From the NCBI RefSeq assembly GCF_014654365.1, contig NZ_BNAY01000015.1:62383-126382 (forward strand): 64,000 nucleotides of DNA. Reading direction: 5' to 3'. Shown piece by piece: positions 1 through 9,632 of the stretch (positions are counted from its first letter, which is position 1; every line of letters starts with the position of its first letter). The position numbers and the translations under genes were made by a program. The notes below the pieces were generated by a model, which had not been told where the DNA came from, made no database searches, and saw only the letters and a list, made by a program, of their open reading frames with translations. The stretch comes from Amycolatopsis oliviviridis (GTDB lineage: Bacteria > Actinomycetota > Actinomycetes > Mycobacteriales > Pseudonocardiaceae).

Positions 1-1054
1 AGCGGTACACGACCTCGCCGAGTTCGCCCGGCGGGAGATCGTTCATCTCGGCGTCCACCACGCGGGTCTCGACGAACAGAACCGGGCGGCCGACGGAATC
101 CGGCCGCGCGTCGTGCTCTTCGGGACGCAGAACCGTCGCGAGTGGACCGATCTCCGACTGGCCGAAACAGTTGTAGAAACCGACTCCCGGCAGCTGCCCG
201 CGGAGCTTGTCCAGCACCGGCACGGGCATGATCGAAGCGCCGTAGTACGCCTTGGTGAGACCGCGCAGATCCGCCTCCGCGAGACCGGGATGATTCGCCA
301 GTCCCACCCAGACGGTCGGCGGGAAGAACAGGGAAGTGACGCCCTGGCGCGGGATCCGCGCGAGGATGTCGCCGAGATCGGGCGCCTCGACGAGATGGTT
401 CGTCGCGCCGACGGCCAGCCCCGGCATGAGGAACACGTGCATCTGCGCCGAGTGGTACAGCGGCAGCGCGTGCAGCGGCACGTCGCGATCGCTCAGGTCG
501 AGCGCGGCGATGCAGGACGAATACTCGTGCACCAGCGCGCGATGGGTGAGCATCGCGCCCTTCGGCCGGGAAGTCGTCCCGGACGTGTAGAGCAGCTGGA
601 CGAGGTCTTCGTCGGCGACCCCGGACTCCTCGTGCGGGGTGACGGTTTCGTCCAGCGCCCAGCCGAGAATGTCCGAAGTGGACTTATGGGCGGACGCCAC
701 GTGCCCGGCCAGCGCGGGGTCGACGAAGGCGACGGCGGGTTCGGACTGCGTGAGCAGGTACGCGAGCTCTTCACCGCGCGCGTTGAAGTTCACCGGCACG
801 TGCACCAGCCCGGCCCGCGCGCAACCGAGGTACAGCAACAAGTACGCGTCGGAGTTCTTGCCGAAGGCCGCGACGCGGTCACCGTGGACGAGCCCGCTTT
901 CGAGCAGCTTCGCCGCGACCCGGCCCACCGCGCGGTCGAGCTCCGCGTACGTCCACACGCGATCGGCGAAGGTCAGCGCGACCCGGTCCGGGACGCGGCG
1001 CGCGCTCCGCTCCAGGACGCGGCCGACGGTGCTGGGGTAGCCGGGAACGGTCAT
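1..1054 (-). CDS. Acyl-CoA synthetase (AMP-binding), 3' end cut by window edge
   Basis: This is an adenylate-forming ligase that would activate a fatty or other carboxylic acid to its CoA thioester in the cytoplasm. Reading leftward from ATG at 1054 gives MTVPGYPSTVGRVLERSARR, then an adenylation-domain N-terminal part. The AMP-binding P-loop YTSGTTSRPKGAM lies near residues 156-168, and YNCFGQSEIGPL matches the A5 region. The P-loop has Ser where family members usually have the second Gly. About 351 codons are present and the C-terminal lid domain lies outside the window. GAAGGAG eight bases upstream supports the start. The gene is divergent from the aldose epimerase gene. The family is certain, the substrate is unknown. 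Confidence 0.9.
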   Translation of the reverse strand, partial: MTVPGYPSTVGRVLERSARRVPDRVALTFADRVWTYAELDRAVGRVAAKLLESGLVHGDRVAAFGKNSDAYLLLYLGCARAGLVHVPVNFNARGEELAYLLTQSEPAVAFVDPALAGHVASAHKSTSDILGWALDETVTPHEESGVADEDLVQLLYTSGTTSRPKGAMLTHRALVHEYSSCIAALDLSDRDVPLHALPLYHSAQMHVFLMPGLAVGATNHLVEAPDLGDILARIPRQGVTSLFFPPTVWVGLANHPGLAEADLRGLTKAYYGASIMPVPVLDKLRGQLPGVGFYNCFGQSEIGPLATVLRPEEHDARPDSVGRPVLFVETRVVDAEMNDLPPGELGEVVYR

Positions 1055-1127
1055 CGCGGCGGTCTCCTTCGTCCGGGCGTGGCGTTCCCAGACTACGTTC
1101 CCGGCGGGCGCCGGTAACCTCGTCGGC

Positions 1128-2033
1128 ATGGCCAATCCCACCGGAGAGCAGTTCGAGATCACCCGCGGCAACGCGCGCGCCGTCGTCACCGAGATCGGTG
1201 CCGGCCTGCGCGCGTTCGAGGTCGGCGGGGTGCCGTACGTCGAGGCGTTCGCCGAGGACGAGAAGCCGCCGAAGGGCGCCGGGCAGGTGCTGCTGCCGTG
1301 GCCGAACCGCACCAAGGGCGGCCAGTGGGTCCACCAGGGCGAGAAGCAGCAGCTCCCGATCACCGAAGAGGCGCGCGGCAACGCGATCCACGGCCTGACC
1401 CGGCACGAGGAGTGGGAGCTGCTGGAGCACGCGGAGTCGTCGATCACCCTGGCCGTCGACGTCCCGGCGCAGGAAGGCTGGCCGGTGCCGTTGCGCGCGA
1501 CGATCACCTACGAGATCTCGCCGCGCGAGCTGGTCGTGACGCACGAGATCCGCAACGAGGGCGAGAGCCCGATCGGCGTCGGGCTCGGCACGCACCCGTA
1601 CTTCCGCATCGGTGACGCGCCCACCGACGAGCTGACCCTGACGCTGCCCGCGAGCCGGGTCCGGCCGTACCTCGGCGACGAGCAGATGCCGTACGCCGAG
1701 GAACAGGACGTCGAGGGGACCGAGTACGACTTCCGGTCCGGGAAGCTGCTCGAAGGCGTCGACCTCGACACCGCGTTCGGCGGGTTGAGCCTCGCCGAGG
1801 ACGGCAACCATCACTACGTCCTCTCGCACAGCGAGCGGGAGCTGGTGGTCTGGGCCGGGCCGGACTTCCACTGGGCGCAGGTGTTCACGCCGGACGACCT
1901 GGTCGGCCGCGGCCGGGCGGTGGCGATCGAGCCGATGACCTGCCCCGCCGACGCGCTCAACACCGGCACCGACCTGATCGAGCTGGAGCCCGCGTCCTCG
2001 TGGACCGGGAGCTGGGGAATCCGGGTGCGGTGA
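1128..2033 (+). CDS. Aldose 1-epimerase family protein (galactose mutarotase-like)
   Basis: This 301-residue protein belongs to the galactose-mutarotase-like fold that interconverts sugar anomers. Visible family features are LPWPNRTKGGQW near residues 56-67, the catalytic-type His region NAIHGLTRHEEW near residues 85-96, GLGTHPYFRIG near 152-162, and a C-terminal FTPDDLVGRGRAVAIEPMT with the expected acidic residue. A TAACCT box at 1115-1120 ends seven bases before the ATG, so the transcript is probably leaderless. The stop overlaps the start of the following GNAT gene (TGATG), so the two are probably cotranscribed. The true substrate is not defined by sequence. Confidence 0.9.
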   Translation: MANPTGEQFEITRGNARAVVTEIGAGLRAFEVGGVPYVEAFAEDEKPPKGAGQVLLPWPNRTKGGQWVHQGEKQQLPITEEARGNAIHGLTRHEEWELLEHAESSITLAVDVPAQEGWPVPLRATITYEISPRELVVTHEIRNEGESPIGVGLGTHPYFRIGDAPTDELTLTLPASRVRPYLGDEQMPYAEEQDVEGTEYDFRSGKLLEGVDLDTAFGGLSLAEDGNHHYVLSHSERELVVWAGPDFHWAQVFTPDDLVGRGRAVAIEPMTCPADALNTGTDLIELEPASSWTGSWGIRVR

Positions 2034-2527
2034 TGGCAGCACCGCCGCCGCCACTCCGGCTGGGGCCCGTGGACGCGGGCGAAATGCTCACGCTGCAGCG
2101 CGCGGCGTACGTCCCGGAGGCGCGGGCGCACGAGAACATCGACCTCCCGCCGCTGCTGGAGACCTTCGAGCAGACCAAGGCGGCCCTGGGCGATCCCGCG
2201 TGTTTCGCCTGGGGCGTCAGGGAATCCGGGCGGCTGGTGGCGAGCGTCCGGATCGTCGTGGACGGCGGCGCCGGTCTCGTAGGCAGGCTCATCGTGGCCC
2301 CGGACCGGCAAGGACACGGGCTCGGCAGCTCGTTGCTGCTCGCCGCCGAAGCGGCCATGCCGTCTTCGGTGACCGTGTTCCGCCTGTTCACCGGTGAGCG
2401 CAGCGCCGGTCCGCTGCGGATGTACCGGAAACTCGGCTACGTCGAGACGCACCGGACGCGCGAGGAGCACTACGAGCTCGTCCACTTCGAAAAGCCCCGC
2501 GTGCGGACAGGCGGCCCAGTTCGTTAG
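2033..2527 (+). CDS. GNAT family N-acetyltransferase
   Basis: This is a 164-residue GCN5-related acyltransferase. It carries the acetyl-CoA-binding motif A as VGRLIVAPDRQGHGLGSSLL near residues 84-103, and the C-terminal YRKLGYVETHRTREEHYELV typical of motif B. I chose ATG 2033 because it overlaps the epimerase stop by one base (TGATG) and starts MAAPPPPLRLGP; an upstream in-frame start would lie inside the epimerase gene. The acceptor is unknown. Cotranscription with the epimerase is inferred from the overlap. Confidence 0.88.
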   Translation: MAAPPPPLRLGPVDAGEMLTLQRAAYVPEARAHENIDLPPLLETFEQTKAALGDPACFAWGVRESGRLVASVRIVVDGGAGLVGRLIVAPDRQGHGLGSSLLLAAEAAMPSSVTVFRLFTGERSAGPLRMYRKLGYVETHRTREEHYELVHFEKPRVRTGGPVR

Positions 2528-2538
2528 CGTGTCAAAGT

Positions 2539-3768
2539 ATGTCTGACAAAGCACAGGTCAAGGCCATCGTCGGTGGTTACGTCGTCCCGGTCGACGGCGA
2601 ACCGATCGACGGCGGCACGGTCCTCATCGAGAACGGGAAGATCGCCGCGGTCGGCACGGACGCCGACGTCGACGTCCCCGACGACGCCGAACTGATCGAC
2701 GCCGCGGGCAGCTGGGTGCTGCCCGGGTTCATCGACGCGCACGCCCACCTCGGCGTCCACGAGGACGGCGAAGGCTGGTCGGGCAACGACACCAACGAGA
2801 TGACCGACCCCAACGGCGCGCGGTTCCGGGCGATCGACGGCATCGACCCGTACGAGCCCGGCTTCGACGACGCGCTCGCGGGCGGTGTCACCAGCGTCGT
2901 CATCAAGCCCGGTTCGGGGAACCCCATCGGCGGGCAGACGATCGGCGTCAAGACCTGGGGCCGGACCGTGCTCGACATGATCTTCGCCGAGGGCGTCAGC
3001 GTGAAGAGCGCGCTCGGCGAGAACCCGAAGCGGGTCTACGGCGAGAAGAAGCAGACGCCGTCGACCAGGCTCGGTGTCGCGTCGACCATCCGGGACGCGT
3101 TCACCGCCGCGCGCAACTACGCCGCCCAGCGCGACCACGCCGCCGGCGAGGGCAAGCCGTTCGACGTCGACCTGACCAAGGAGACGCTGGCCAAGGTCCT
3201 CGACGGCGAGCTGTACTGGGACCAGCACGTCCACCGCGCCGACGACATGGTCACCGCGATCCGGCTGGCCGACGAGTTCGGCTACAAACTGGTGATCAAC
3301 CACGGCACCGAAGGGCACCTGATCGCGGACCTGCTCGCCGAGCGGGACGTGCCGGTGATCCTCGGCCCGCTGTTCACCACCAAGTCCAAAGTGGAGCTGC
3401 GCAACCGCACCCTGCGCGCGCCCGGCATCCTCGCCAGGGCGGGCGTGCGGATCGCGATCACCACGGACCACCCGGTCGTGCCGATCAACTTCCTGGTGTA
3501 CCAGGCCGCCCTTTCGGTGAAGGACGGTCTCGACCCGGAGACCGCGCTGAAGGCGCTGACCGTCAACCCGGCCGCGATGCTCGGGCTCGACGACCAGGTC
3601 GGCGCGCTGAAGCCGGGCCTCGACGCCGACGTGGCCATCTGGTCGGGTGACCCGCTGGACGTGATGAACCGGGCGATGCGGGTGTTCGTGCGCGGGCGCG
3701 AGGTCTACCACTTCGACGAGGAGACCGGGGTCGGCGTCACCGAGGAGCGCCGTTACCGCGAGAGCTGA
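2539..3768 (+). CDS. Amidohydrolase, imidazolonepropionase-like
   Basis: This 409-residue metal-dependent hydrolase belongs to the amidohydrolase superfamily. The small beta domain starts the protein (GGYVVPVDGEPIDGGTVLIENG). The metal-binding GFIDAHAHLG follows near residues 63-72, with further ligands in VINHGTEGH and AITTDHPV. The C-terminal NPAAMLGLDDQVGALKPGLDADVAIW is the usual closing motif. A TAGCGT box at 2525-2530, eight bases before ATG, overlaps the preceding GNAT stop and suggests a separate leaderless transcript. The natural substrate cannot be told from sequence. Confidence 0.9.
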   Translation: MSDKAQVKAIVGGYVVPVDGEPIDGGTVLIENGKIAAVGTDADVDVPDDAELIDAAGSWVLPGFIDAHAHLGVHEDGEGWSGNDTNEMTDPNGARFRAIDGIDPYEPGFDDALAGGVTSVVIKPGSGNPIGGQTIGVKTWGRTVLDMIFAEGVSVKSALGENPKRVYGEKKQTPSTRLGVASTIRDAFTAARNYAAQRDHAAGEGKPFDVDLTKETLAKVLDGELYWDQHVHRADDMVTAIRLADEFGYKLVINHGTEGHLIADLLAERDVPVILGPLFTTKSKVELRNRTLRAPGILARAGVRIAITTDHPVVPINFLVYQAALSVKDGLDPETALKALTVNPAAMLGLDDQVGALKPGLDADVAIWSGDPLDVMNRAMRVFVRGREVYHFDEETGVGVTEERRYRES

Positions 3769-3804
3769 GCACGCTCTTGCCACGGGACGGGGACCTGTGC
3801 TCTC

Positions 3805-3837
3805 ATGTGTGACACACGGGGAGGGTGTGTAACACAT
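3805..3837 (+). promoter_or_regulatory. Hairpin holding the RBS and start of the next gene
   Basis: Arms ATGTGTGACACAC (3805-3817) and GTGTGTAACACAT (3825-3837) pair at 12 of 13 positions across a 7-base loop. The purine-rich loop GGGGAGG is the Shine-Dalgarno sequence, and the start codon (3836) lies in the right arm. This could be a translational switch in RNA or a protein operator in DNA. Confidence 0.5.
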
Positions 3838-4387
3838 GAAGCGCTGGGTCTTCGTCCTGGTCGTCGGTATCGGGTTCTTGGTCGTCACCTTGCTGTTCTC
3901 GCGCGAGGACCCGAATCTCATCAAATGCGGCGGCAGGATCATGTCGCCAGGGGACGTCTGCGAGACCACGAAGAACGGCCGTAGCACGGGTGAGGACACC
4001 TACGCCGAGATGAAGGCCGCCGCCGAATCCCGTGCCGAGACGTTCCGGAATCACGGTCTCTGGATGGCAGGCGTCGGGGTCGCGCTGACCGGCTTGGGCA
4101 CGACGATGCTCATCCGCGGAAAGCGGCGCAAGGCGCGAGAGCCTGTCGCCGCCGGGCCGGGATTCCCGCAGCAGCAGGGATTCCAGCAGCAGGGATTCCA
4201 GCAGCAGGGATTCCGGCAGCAGGGCTATCCGCAGCCGCACGTCGCGGAGGCCGTCCCGCCGTACCCGCCGGGACAGCCTGGGCCTCAGTGGCAGCCCGGG
4301 CCGTCGCAGCAGCCGTATCCGCCTCAGGCCGGATGGCCACAGCAGCCGGGTGGCCCGCCGCAGCAGTTCGGCCCGCAGGGGCACTGA
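3836..4387 (+). CDS. Two-TM membrane protein with Pro/Gln-rich repeat tail
   Basis: This 183-residue protein of unknown function starts MKRWVFVLVVGIGFLVVTLLF, a signal anchor or first membrane segment. About 50 polar residues follow with two cysteines (KCGG and DVCETTKNG), which suggests an exported loop. A second membrane segment (LWMAGVGVALTGLGTTMLI) is followed by a basic stretch (RGKRRKARE). The C-terminal ~70 residues are low complexity, with QQQGF repeated three times, then QPGPQWQPGPSQQPYPPQ-like sequence, and are probably cytoplasmic and disordered. Similar Pro/Gln-tailed proteins are common in actinobacteria without assigned roles. The start lies inside a hairpin (3805-3837). Confidence 0.75.
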   Translation: MKRWVFVLVVGIGFLVVTLLFSREDPNLIKCGGRIMSPGDVCETTKNGRSTGEDTYAEMKAAAESRAETFRNHGLWMAGVGVALTGLGTTMLIRGKRRKAREPVAAGPGFPQQQGFQQQGFQQQGFRQQGYPQPHVAEAVPPYPPGQPGPQWQPGPSQQPYPPQAGWPQQPGGPPQQFGPQGH

Positions 4388-4410
4388 GGGGCCGGCCGCG
4401 ACCGGACTCG

Positions 4411-4469
4411 CATGACGTGAAAGCCACGTTCGCAACGTTGAAGGTTGCGAAAGTGGCTTTCACGTCATG
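4411..4469. terminator. Long inverted-repeat bidirectional terminator
   Basis: Arms of 26 bases (4411-4436 and 4444-4469, one mismatch) flank the 7-base loop GTTGAAG. The hairpin sits between the convergent membrane-protein and Uma2 genes. There is no strong U tract. The outer arm reads CATGACGTGAAAGCCAC. Confidence 0.75.
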
Positions 4470-4472
4470 CGC

Positions 4473-5090
4473 TCAGGAAAGCAGCCGGCCGAGGTCCAGT
4501 TTCACCGGAAAAGGCTCGGCTGCGGTGAATTCGACCGTCATGGCGGGAGCATCCTGGTAGCCGAGTTCGCCCGCCTGGTGACAGGCGACAAGCGAGACGG
4601 GCTCGCTGAGATCGACGATCCAGTAATGCGGAATCCCTGCGTCGGCGTACTCGCCGTGCTTGGTCACGTAGTCGGTGCGCTTCGAGCCAGGTGACACGAT
4701 CTCGACCACCACGACGACGTCGTCCGCGTGGTACATCGTGTCTTCCGCGTCGATCCGATCGCCGGCTTCACGAAGGGCGATGATCAGGTCCGGGCGCCGG
4801 GCGAAACCCGGCTCGCCAGGCGGAACCAGCCCGAGGTCGACATCGATGTCCTGGATGAATTCGAGGTGCTCGGGCAGCTGCGATTCGAGTTGCCTCGCCA
4901 AGGCGTACAACGCCTTGTTGTGTCTCCTCTTGGGGCTCGGTGACATGACGAGGCGGCCTTCCACGAGCTCGGTGAATCCGGAATCGGGCTCACCGAGCGC
5001 CGCGTACTCCGCGACCGACAGCAGGTGATCCGGGATGGCCCACCCTGGTTCACCGTGCGACCCGGTCGTGGAGTCGGGAAGGGCTGTCAC
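4473..5090 (-). CDS. Uma2 family (DUF820) PD-(D/E)XK nuclease-like protein
   Basis: This 205-residue protein of the Uma2 (DUF820) family has a restriction-endonuclease-like fold. Family features in order are FTELVEGRLVMSPSPKRRHN (residues 39-58, with E44), a catalytic-type RPDLIIALRE (D101), VVVVVEIVSPGSKRTDYVTK (E130 and K144), and YADAGIPHYWIVD. These supply the PD-(D/E)XK residues. The start is GTG with GGAG just upstream (CGTGAGGAGACGCTGTG). Such genes are abundant in actinobacteria and cyanobacteria, often as stand-alone genes. A DNA-processing role is inferred from the fold only. Confidence 0.85.
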   Translation of the reverse strand: MTALPDSTTGSHGEPGWAIPDHLLSVAEYAALGEPDSGFTELVEGRLVMSPSPKRRHNKALYALARQLESQLPEHLEFIQDIDVDLGLVPPGEPGFARRPDLIIALREAGDRIDAEDTMYHADDVVVVVEIVSPGSKRTDYVTKHGEYADAGIPHYWIVDLSEPVSLVACHQAGELGYQDAPAMTVEFTAAEPFPVKLDLGRLLS

Positions 5091-5163
5091 AGCGTCTCCT
5101 CACGTCTTCCACAGTGTCTCACGGCCACAGGATGACCACTGGTGATCGTATCAGCGCGGAGAG

Positions 5164-6309
5164 TCAGGATTTCCGGAGTTCCCGCGCGATCACCATGCGC
5201 TGGATCTGGTTCGTGCCCTCGAAGATCTGCGGCACCTTCGCCTCCCGCATGTACCGCTCCACCGGGAAGTCCTTGGTGTAGCCGGCGCCGCCGAGGACCT
5301 GCACCGCGTCGGTGGTCACCTTCATCGCGCCGTCGGTCGCGACGAGTTTCGCGATCGACGCCTGCCGCTGGAACGGCAGGCCGCGGTCGCGGCGGCGGGC
5401 CGCGTCGAGGTACATCGCGCGCGAGGTCTCGACGGTGGCGGCCATGTCGGCCAGCAGGAACTCCAGGCCCTGGAACTCGATGATCGGCCTCCCGAACTGC
5501 GTGCGGCCCTTCGCGTACTCCAGAGCCTCGTCCAGCGCGGCCTGCGCGAGGCCGACGGCGCAGGCGGCGATGCCCAGCCGTCCGGAGCTGAGTGACGACA
5601 GCGCGATCTTCAGCCCTTGGCCTTCTTCACCGATCCGCCGGTCGGCGTCGACGGCGGCGTCTTCGAACAGTAGCTGCGCGGTGGTCGACCCGGTGAGGCC
5701 CATCTTCCGCTCGGGCGGCGCGGCCGAGAGGCCCGGCGTCGCCGCGTCGACGAGCAGGCAGCTGATGCCTTGGCCGCCGTCGTCGCTGGTGCGCACCATG
5801 GTCGTGTAGAAGTCGGCCTCACCCGCGTGGGTGATCCATGCCTTCGTGCCGTTCACGACGTACCGGTCGCCGTCGACCCGCGCGCGGGTCGAGAGGGCCG
5901 CCGCGTCCGAGCCGGCGTGGGTCTCCGAGAGCGCGTACGCGCCCAGCAGGCCGCCTTCCAGCATCGCGGGCAGCCAGCGGTCGCGCTGCTCGTCGGTGCC
6001 GTGGTGCGCCAGCGCGAAGCAGGACATCGTGTGCACGGAGAGCCCGACGCCGACCGACATCCACGCGGTCGCGATCTCCTCGAGCACCTGCAGGTAGACC
6101 TCGTACGGCAGTTCGCCGCCGCCCCATCGTTCGGCGTACGGCAGCCCGAGCAGCCCAGCCTGGCCGAGCAGTCGGAACTGCTCGCGCGGGAAGTGCGCGG
6201 TCTCTTCGTACTTGCTCGCGATCGGGGCGAGTTCTTCGCGTGCGATCTCCTTGGCCAGATCGATCAGATCCCTGGCCTCGGTGCTGGGCAGCAGACGGTC
6301 CGCCGGCAT
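5164..6309 (-). CDS. Acyl-CoA dehydrogenase
   Basis: This 381-residue FAD-dependent dehydrogenase would introduce a trans-2 double bond into an acyl-CoA. Visible features are the flavin-binding ALSETHAGSDAAAL and GTKAWITHAGEADFY blocks, and AKGRTQFGRPIIEFQGLEF in the C-terminal domain. The end, VERYMREAKVPQIFEGTNQI, carries the Glu (in EGTNQIQR) that serves as catalytic base in many members. ATG 6309 is preferred over an in-frame start at 6387 because GGAGG precedes it (CGGAGGAATC). It is divergent from a TetR gene, and the intervening palindrome suggests control by that TetR. Confidence 0.92.
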   Translation of the reverse strand: MPADRLLPSTEARDLIDLAKEIAREELAPIASKYEETAHFPREQFRLLGQAGLLGLPYAERWGGGELPYEVYLQVLEEIATAWMSVGVGLSVHTMSCFALAHHGTDEQRDRWLPAMLEGGLLGAYALSETHAGSDAAALSTRARVDGDRYVVNGTKAWITHAGEADFYTTMVRTSDDGGQGISCLLVDAATPGLSAAPPERKMGLTGSTTAQLLFEDAAVDADRRIGEEGQGLKIALSSLSSGRLGIAACAVGLAQAALDEALEYAKGRTQFGRPIIEFQGLEFLLADMAATVETSRAMYLDAARRRDRGLPFQRQASIAKLVATDGAMKVTTDAVQVLGGAGYTKDFPVERYMREAKVPQIFEGTNQIQRMVIARELRKS

Positions 6310-6325
6310 GATTCCTCCGCGCTGA

Positions 6326-6367
6326 ACTGTACTCAAAACAGTACTGTGGGCTGTTTCAGCGTACAGT
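6326..6367. promoter_or_regulatory. Divergent promoter with palindromic TetR-type operator
   Basis: The perfect palindrome ACAGTACTGT (6338-6347) lies between outer half-sites ACTGTAC (6326-6332) and GTACAGT (6361-6367), which are inverted relative to each other. It is placed between the acyl-CoA dehydrogenase and TetR genes. Binding by the adjacent TetR is inferred. Confidence 0.5.
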
Positions 6368-6412
6368 AGATGGCGCTGGGGGTACACCGTCCGCGTAAGG
6401 GATAGTGATCCG

Positions 6413-7015
6413 ATGACCGAGAGCAGGACCCCGCGCCGTCAGCCCACCGCGCGCCAGCGAGCACTGCTCTCGGAACTCGAAGCGCTCTTTCTCGCCGAGG
6501 GGTTCTCCCAGTTCACGCTGGACGACCTCGCCGCCAGGCTCCACTGCTCGAAATCGACCCTCTACGCGCTCGCGCCCAGCAAGGAGCAGCTCGCGGTCAA
6601 GGTCGTCGCGCACTTTTTCAAGGGCGCCGCCGAGCTCCTGGAGGAGCGGATCGCCGGTATCGACGACGCTCGCAAGATCCTCGGGGAGTACCTCGCCGGG
6701 ATCTCCGAATACCTGAATCGCGCCTCGGCCGCTTTCATGACCGACATCGCCGAATTCGCGCCGGCGCGGGACGCGTATCAGCTCAACAGCCGTGCCGCGG
6801 CCCAGCGGATCCGGTCGTTCATCGACCGCGGTGTCACCGACGGTGTTTTCCGCGAGGTGCACGCGCGGCTGATCGCGGAAATGGCGGGGCTGATCATCGA
6901 GGGAATCCAGACCGGCGTGGTCGGTCAGCGCGCCGGGGTGACCGATGCCGAAGCGTTCACCGCTTTGTCGGAGCTTTTGCTCGGCGGGCTCGCGACAAAA
7001 AATGTCCTGAACTGA
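6413..7015 (+). CDS. TetR family transcriptional regulator
   Basis: This is a 200-residue TetR-type repressor. The N-terminal helix-turn-helix spans about residues 17-60 (LLSELEALFLAEGFSQFTLD, then DLAARLHCSKSTLYALAPSK), with recognition helix CSKSTLYALAPSKEQL. The C-terminal ligand domain (KILGEYLAGISEYLNRASAA and onward) has no assigned effector. The gene is divergent from an acyl-CoA dehydrogenase, so an acyl-CoA-type ligand is a reasonable inference. A GATAGT box six bases before the ATG is compatible with a leaderless transcript. Confidence 0.88.
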   Translation: MTESRTPRRQPTARQRALLSELEALFLAEGFSQFTLDDLAARLHCSKSTLYALAPSKEQLAVKVVAHFFKGAAELLEERIAGIDDARKILGEYLAGISEYLNRASAAFMTDIAEFAPARDAYQLNSRAAAQRIRSFIDRGVTDGVFREVHARLIAEMAGLIIEGIQTGVVGQRAGVTDAEAFTALSELLLGGLATKNVLN

Positions 7016-7058
7016 CAATCATGGTGGTGTCACCGCCATCTCGGCTAGCATCGCGCCC

Positions 7059-8000
7059 GTGATCGTGGTGGGTGGAGAGGCGCTGGTCGACCTCGTTCCT
7101 GGTGAACCGTTGGATTCCACTGTGGACGGTGGGTTGCGCGCGCTGCTGCCCCGGATGGGTGGTGGTCCCTACAATGTCGCGCTCGCCGCCGGGCGGCTCG
7201 GCGTCCCGACGGGCTTCCTCTCGCGCGTCTCGAACGACCGTTTCGGAGTCGCGCTGGTGGACCGGCTGCACGCCTCCGGTGTCGACACCGCCTTGCTGCA
7301 GCGGGGAAACGAGCCGACGACGCTCGCCGTCGTCGCGCTCGACGAAAAGGGTTCCGCGCAGTACACCTTCTACACCGAGGGCACCGCGGACAGGCTCGTC
7401 GGCGACCCCGGCCCGCTGCCCGAAGATGTGACGGCGCTCTCCCTCGGCACCCTCGGCATGGTCCTGGAGCCGGGCGCGAGCACGTACGAAACCGTGTTGC
7501 GCCGGGAATCCGCCCGCGGCGTGCTGACCGTCCTCGACCCGAACATCCGCGCGGCGCTGATCACCGATTCCGCCGCGTACCGGGTGCGGTTCGAGTCCTG
7601 GTTGCCGCATATCCGCCTGCTGAAGATCTCCGACGACGACACGGAATGGCTCGCCGAAGGCGCCGATCCGGTCGACGCGGCAAAGGTCTGGACCTCCAAG
7701 GGGGTCGACGCCGTGGTGCTCACCCGCGGCGCGCAGGGGTTGTCCGTCATCACACGGGCGGGGGAAATCGCGCAGGTCCCGTCACGCCGAGTCGCCGTCG
7801 TCGACACGATCGGCGCGGGGGACACCGTGCAGGGCGCCCTGCTGGCGTGGCTGTACTCGAACGGGGTGCGTGACGTGTCCACTCTCGACGCCGGCGGCTG
7901 GCGCACGGCGCTCGAATTCGCGGCGAAAGCGGCGTCGATCACGGTCTCGCGGAGTGGCGCGGAACCGCCGACGGCCGAAGATATGGCTTCCGCCGTGTGA
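7059..8000 (+). CDS. PfkB family carbohydrate kinase
   Basis: This 313-residue ribokinase-fold sugar kinase has the N-terminal glycine-rich substrate motif GGGPYNVALAAGRLGVP (residues 34-50) and the C-terminal ATP/catalytic signature DTIGAGDTVQGALLAWL (from residue 249). The general base Asp is in GAGD (252-255). The length is normal for ribokinase/fructokinase-like enzymes. The start is GTG, and TAGCAT at 7046-7051 lies seven bases before it, suggesting a leaderless mRNA. The gene is alone, so the sugar cannot be inferred; fructose or another ketose would be typical. Confidence 0.9.
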   Translation: MIVVGGEALVDLVPGEPLDSTVDGGLRALLPRMGGGPYNVALAAGRLGVPTGFLSRVSNDRFGVALVDRLHASGVDTALLQRGNEPTTLAVVALDEKGSAQYTFYTEGTADRLVGDPGPLPEDVTALSLGTLGMVLEPGASTYETVLRRESARGVLTVLDPNIRAALITDSAAYRVRFESWLPHIRLLKISDDDTEWLAEGADPVDAAKVWTSKGVDAVVLTRGAQGLSVITRAGEIAQVPSRRVAVVDTIGAGDTVQGALLAWLYSNGVRDVSTLDAGGWRTALEFAAKAASITVSRSGAEPPTAEDMASAV

Positions 8001-8192
8001 ACCTGGTCCCAAAGGGGCTGTTGTGAGCAACTCACCCGCTGCGCGTTGACCCCATTCTCGACTAGCGTGGAGGGGAATTCATACCCCAGCGGGGCGGTGT
8101 GCAGCGAGGCCATGGGTCACGCGCGTGAAAGAGGGCGTACCTGTGGAACCTACAGGCGCCGCCGGCCCGTGCTGAACGTGAGAGGGACTTAC
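8001..8192 (+). promoter_or_regulatory. Upstream region of citrate synthase
   Basis: This 192-base gap contains a TAGCGT box (8063-8068) that would give a 5' leader of roughly 115-120 bases. A small hairpin, CCTGT-GGAACCT-ACAGG, lies just upstream of the gene. AGAGGGACTTAC before ATG 8193 supplies the ribosome binding site. An in-frame extension back to 8046 exists but lacks coding character. Confidence 0.35.
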
Positions 8193-9509
<1,317 letters not shown>

Positions 9510-9528
9510 CCAGCCCGCTTCCCGCAAG

Positions 9529-9583
9529 TGTCATGAAAGGGCCGTTCCTGACGTTTTTCGTCAGGAACGGCCCTTTCATGACA
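9529..9583. terminator. Perfect 25-bp hairpin terminator
   Basis: Arms 9529-9553 and 9559-9583 are perfectly complementary across the loop TTTTT. The left arm begins TGTCATGAAAGGGCCGTTCC. It lies 20 bases after the citrate synthase stop and ends 50 bases before the photolyase start. It belongs to the second palindrome family of the window. Confidence 0.85.
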
Positions 9584-9632
9584 TCCGGGGGCCGGACTGC
9601 GCTCACCGCCGGTACCGCTTAGGGTTCCCGGG

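Noticed and set aside
2524..3999. 491-codon minus-strand frame opposite the amidohydrolase
   Set aside because: Antisense shadow; metal-binding motifs are on the plus strand.
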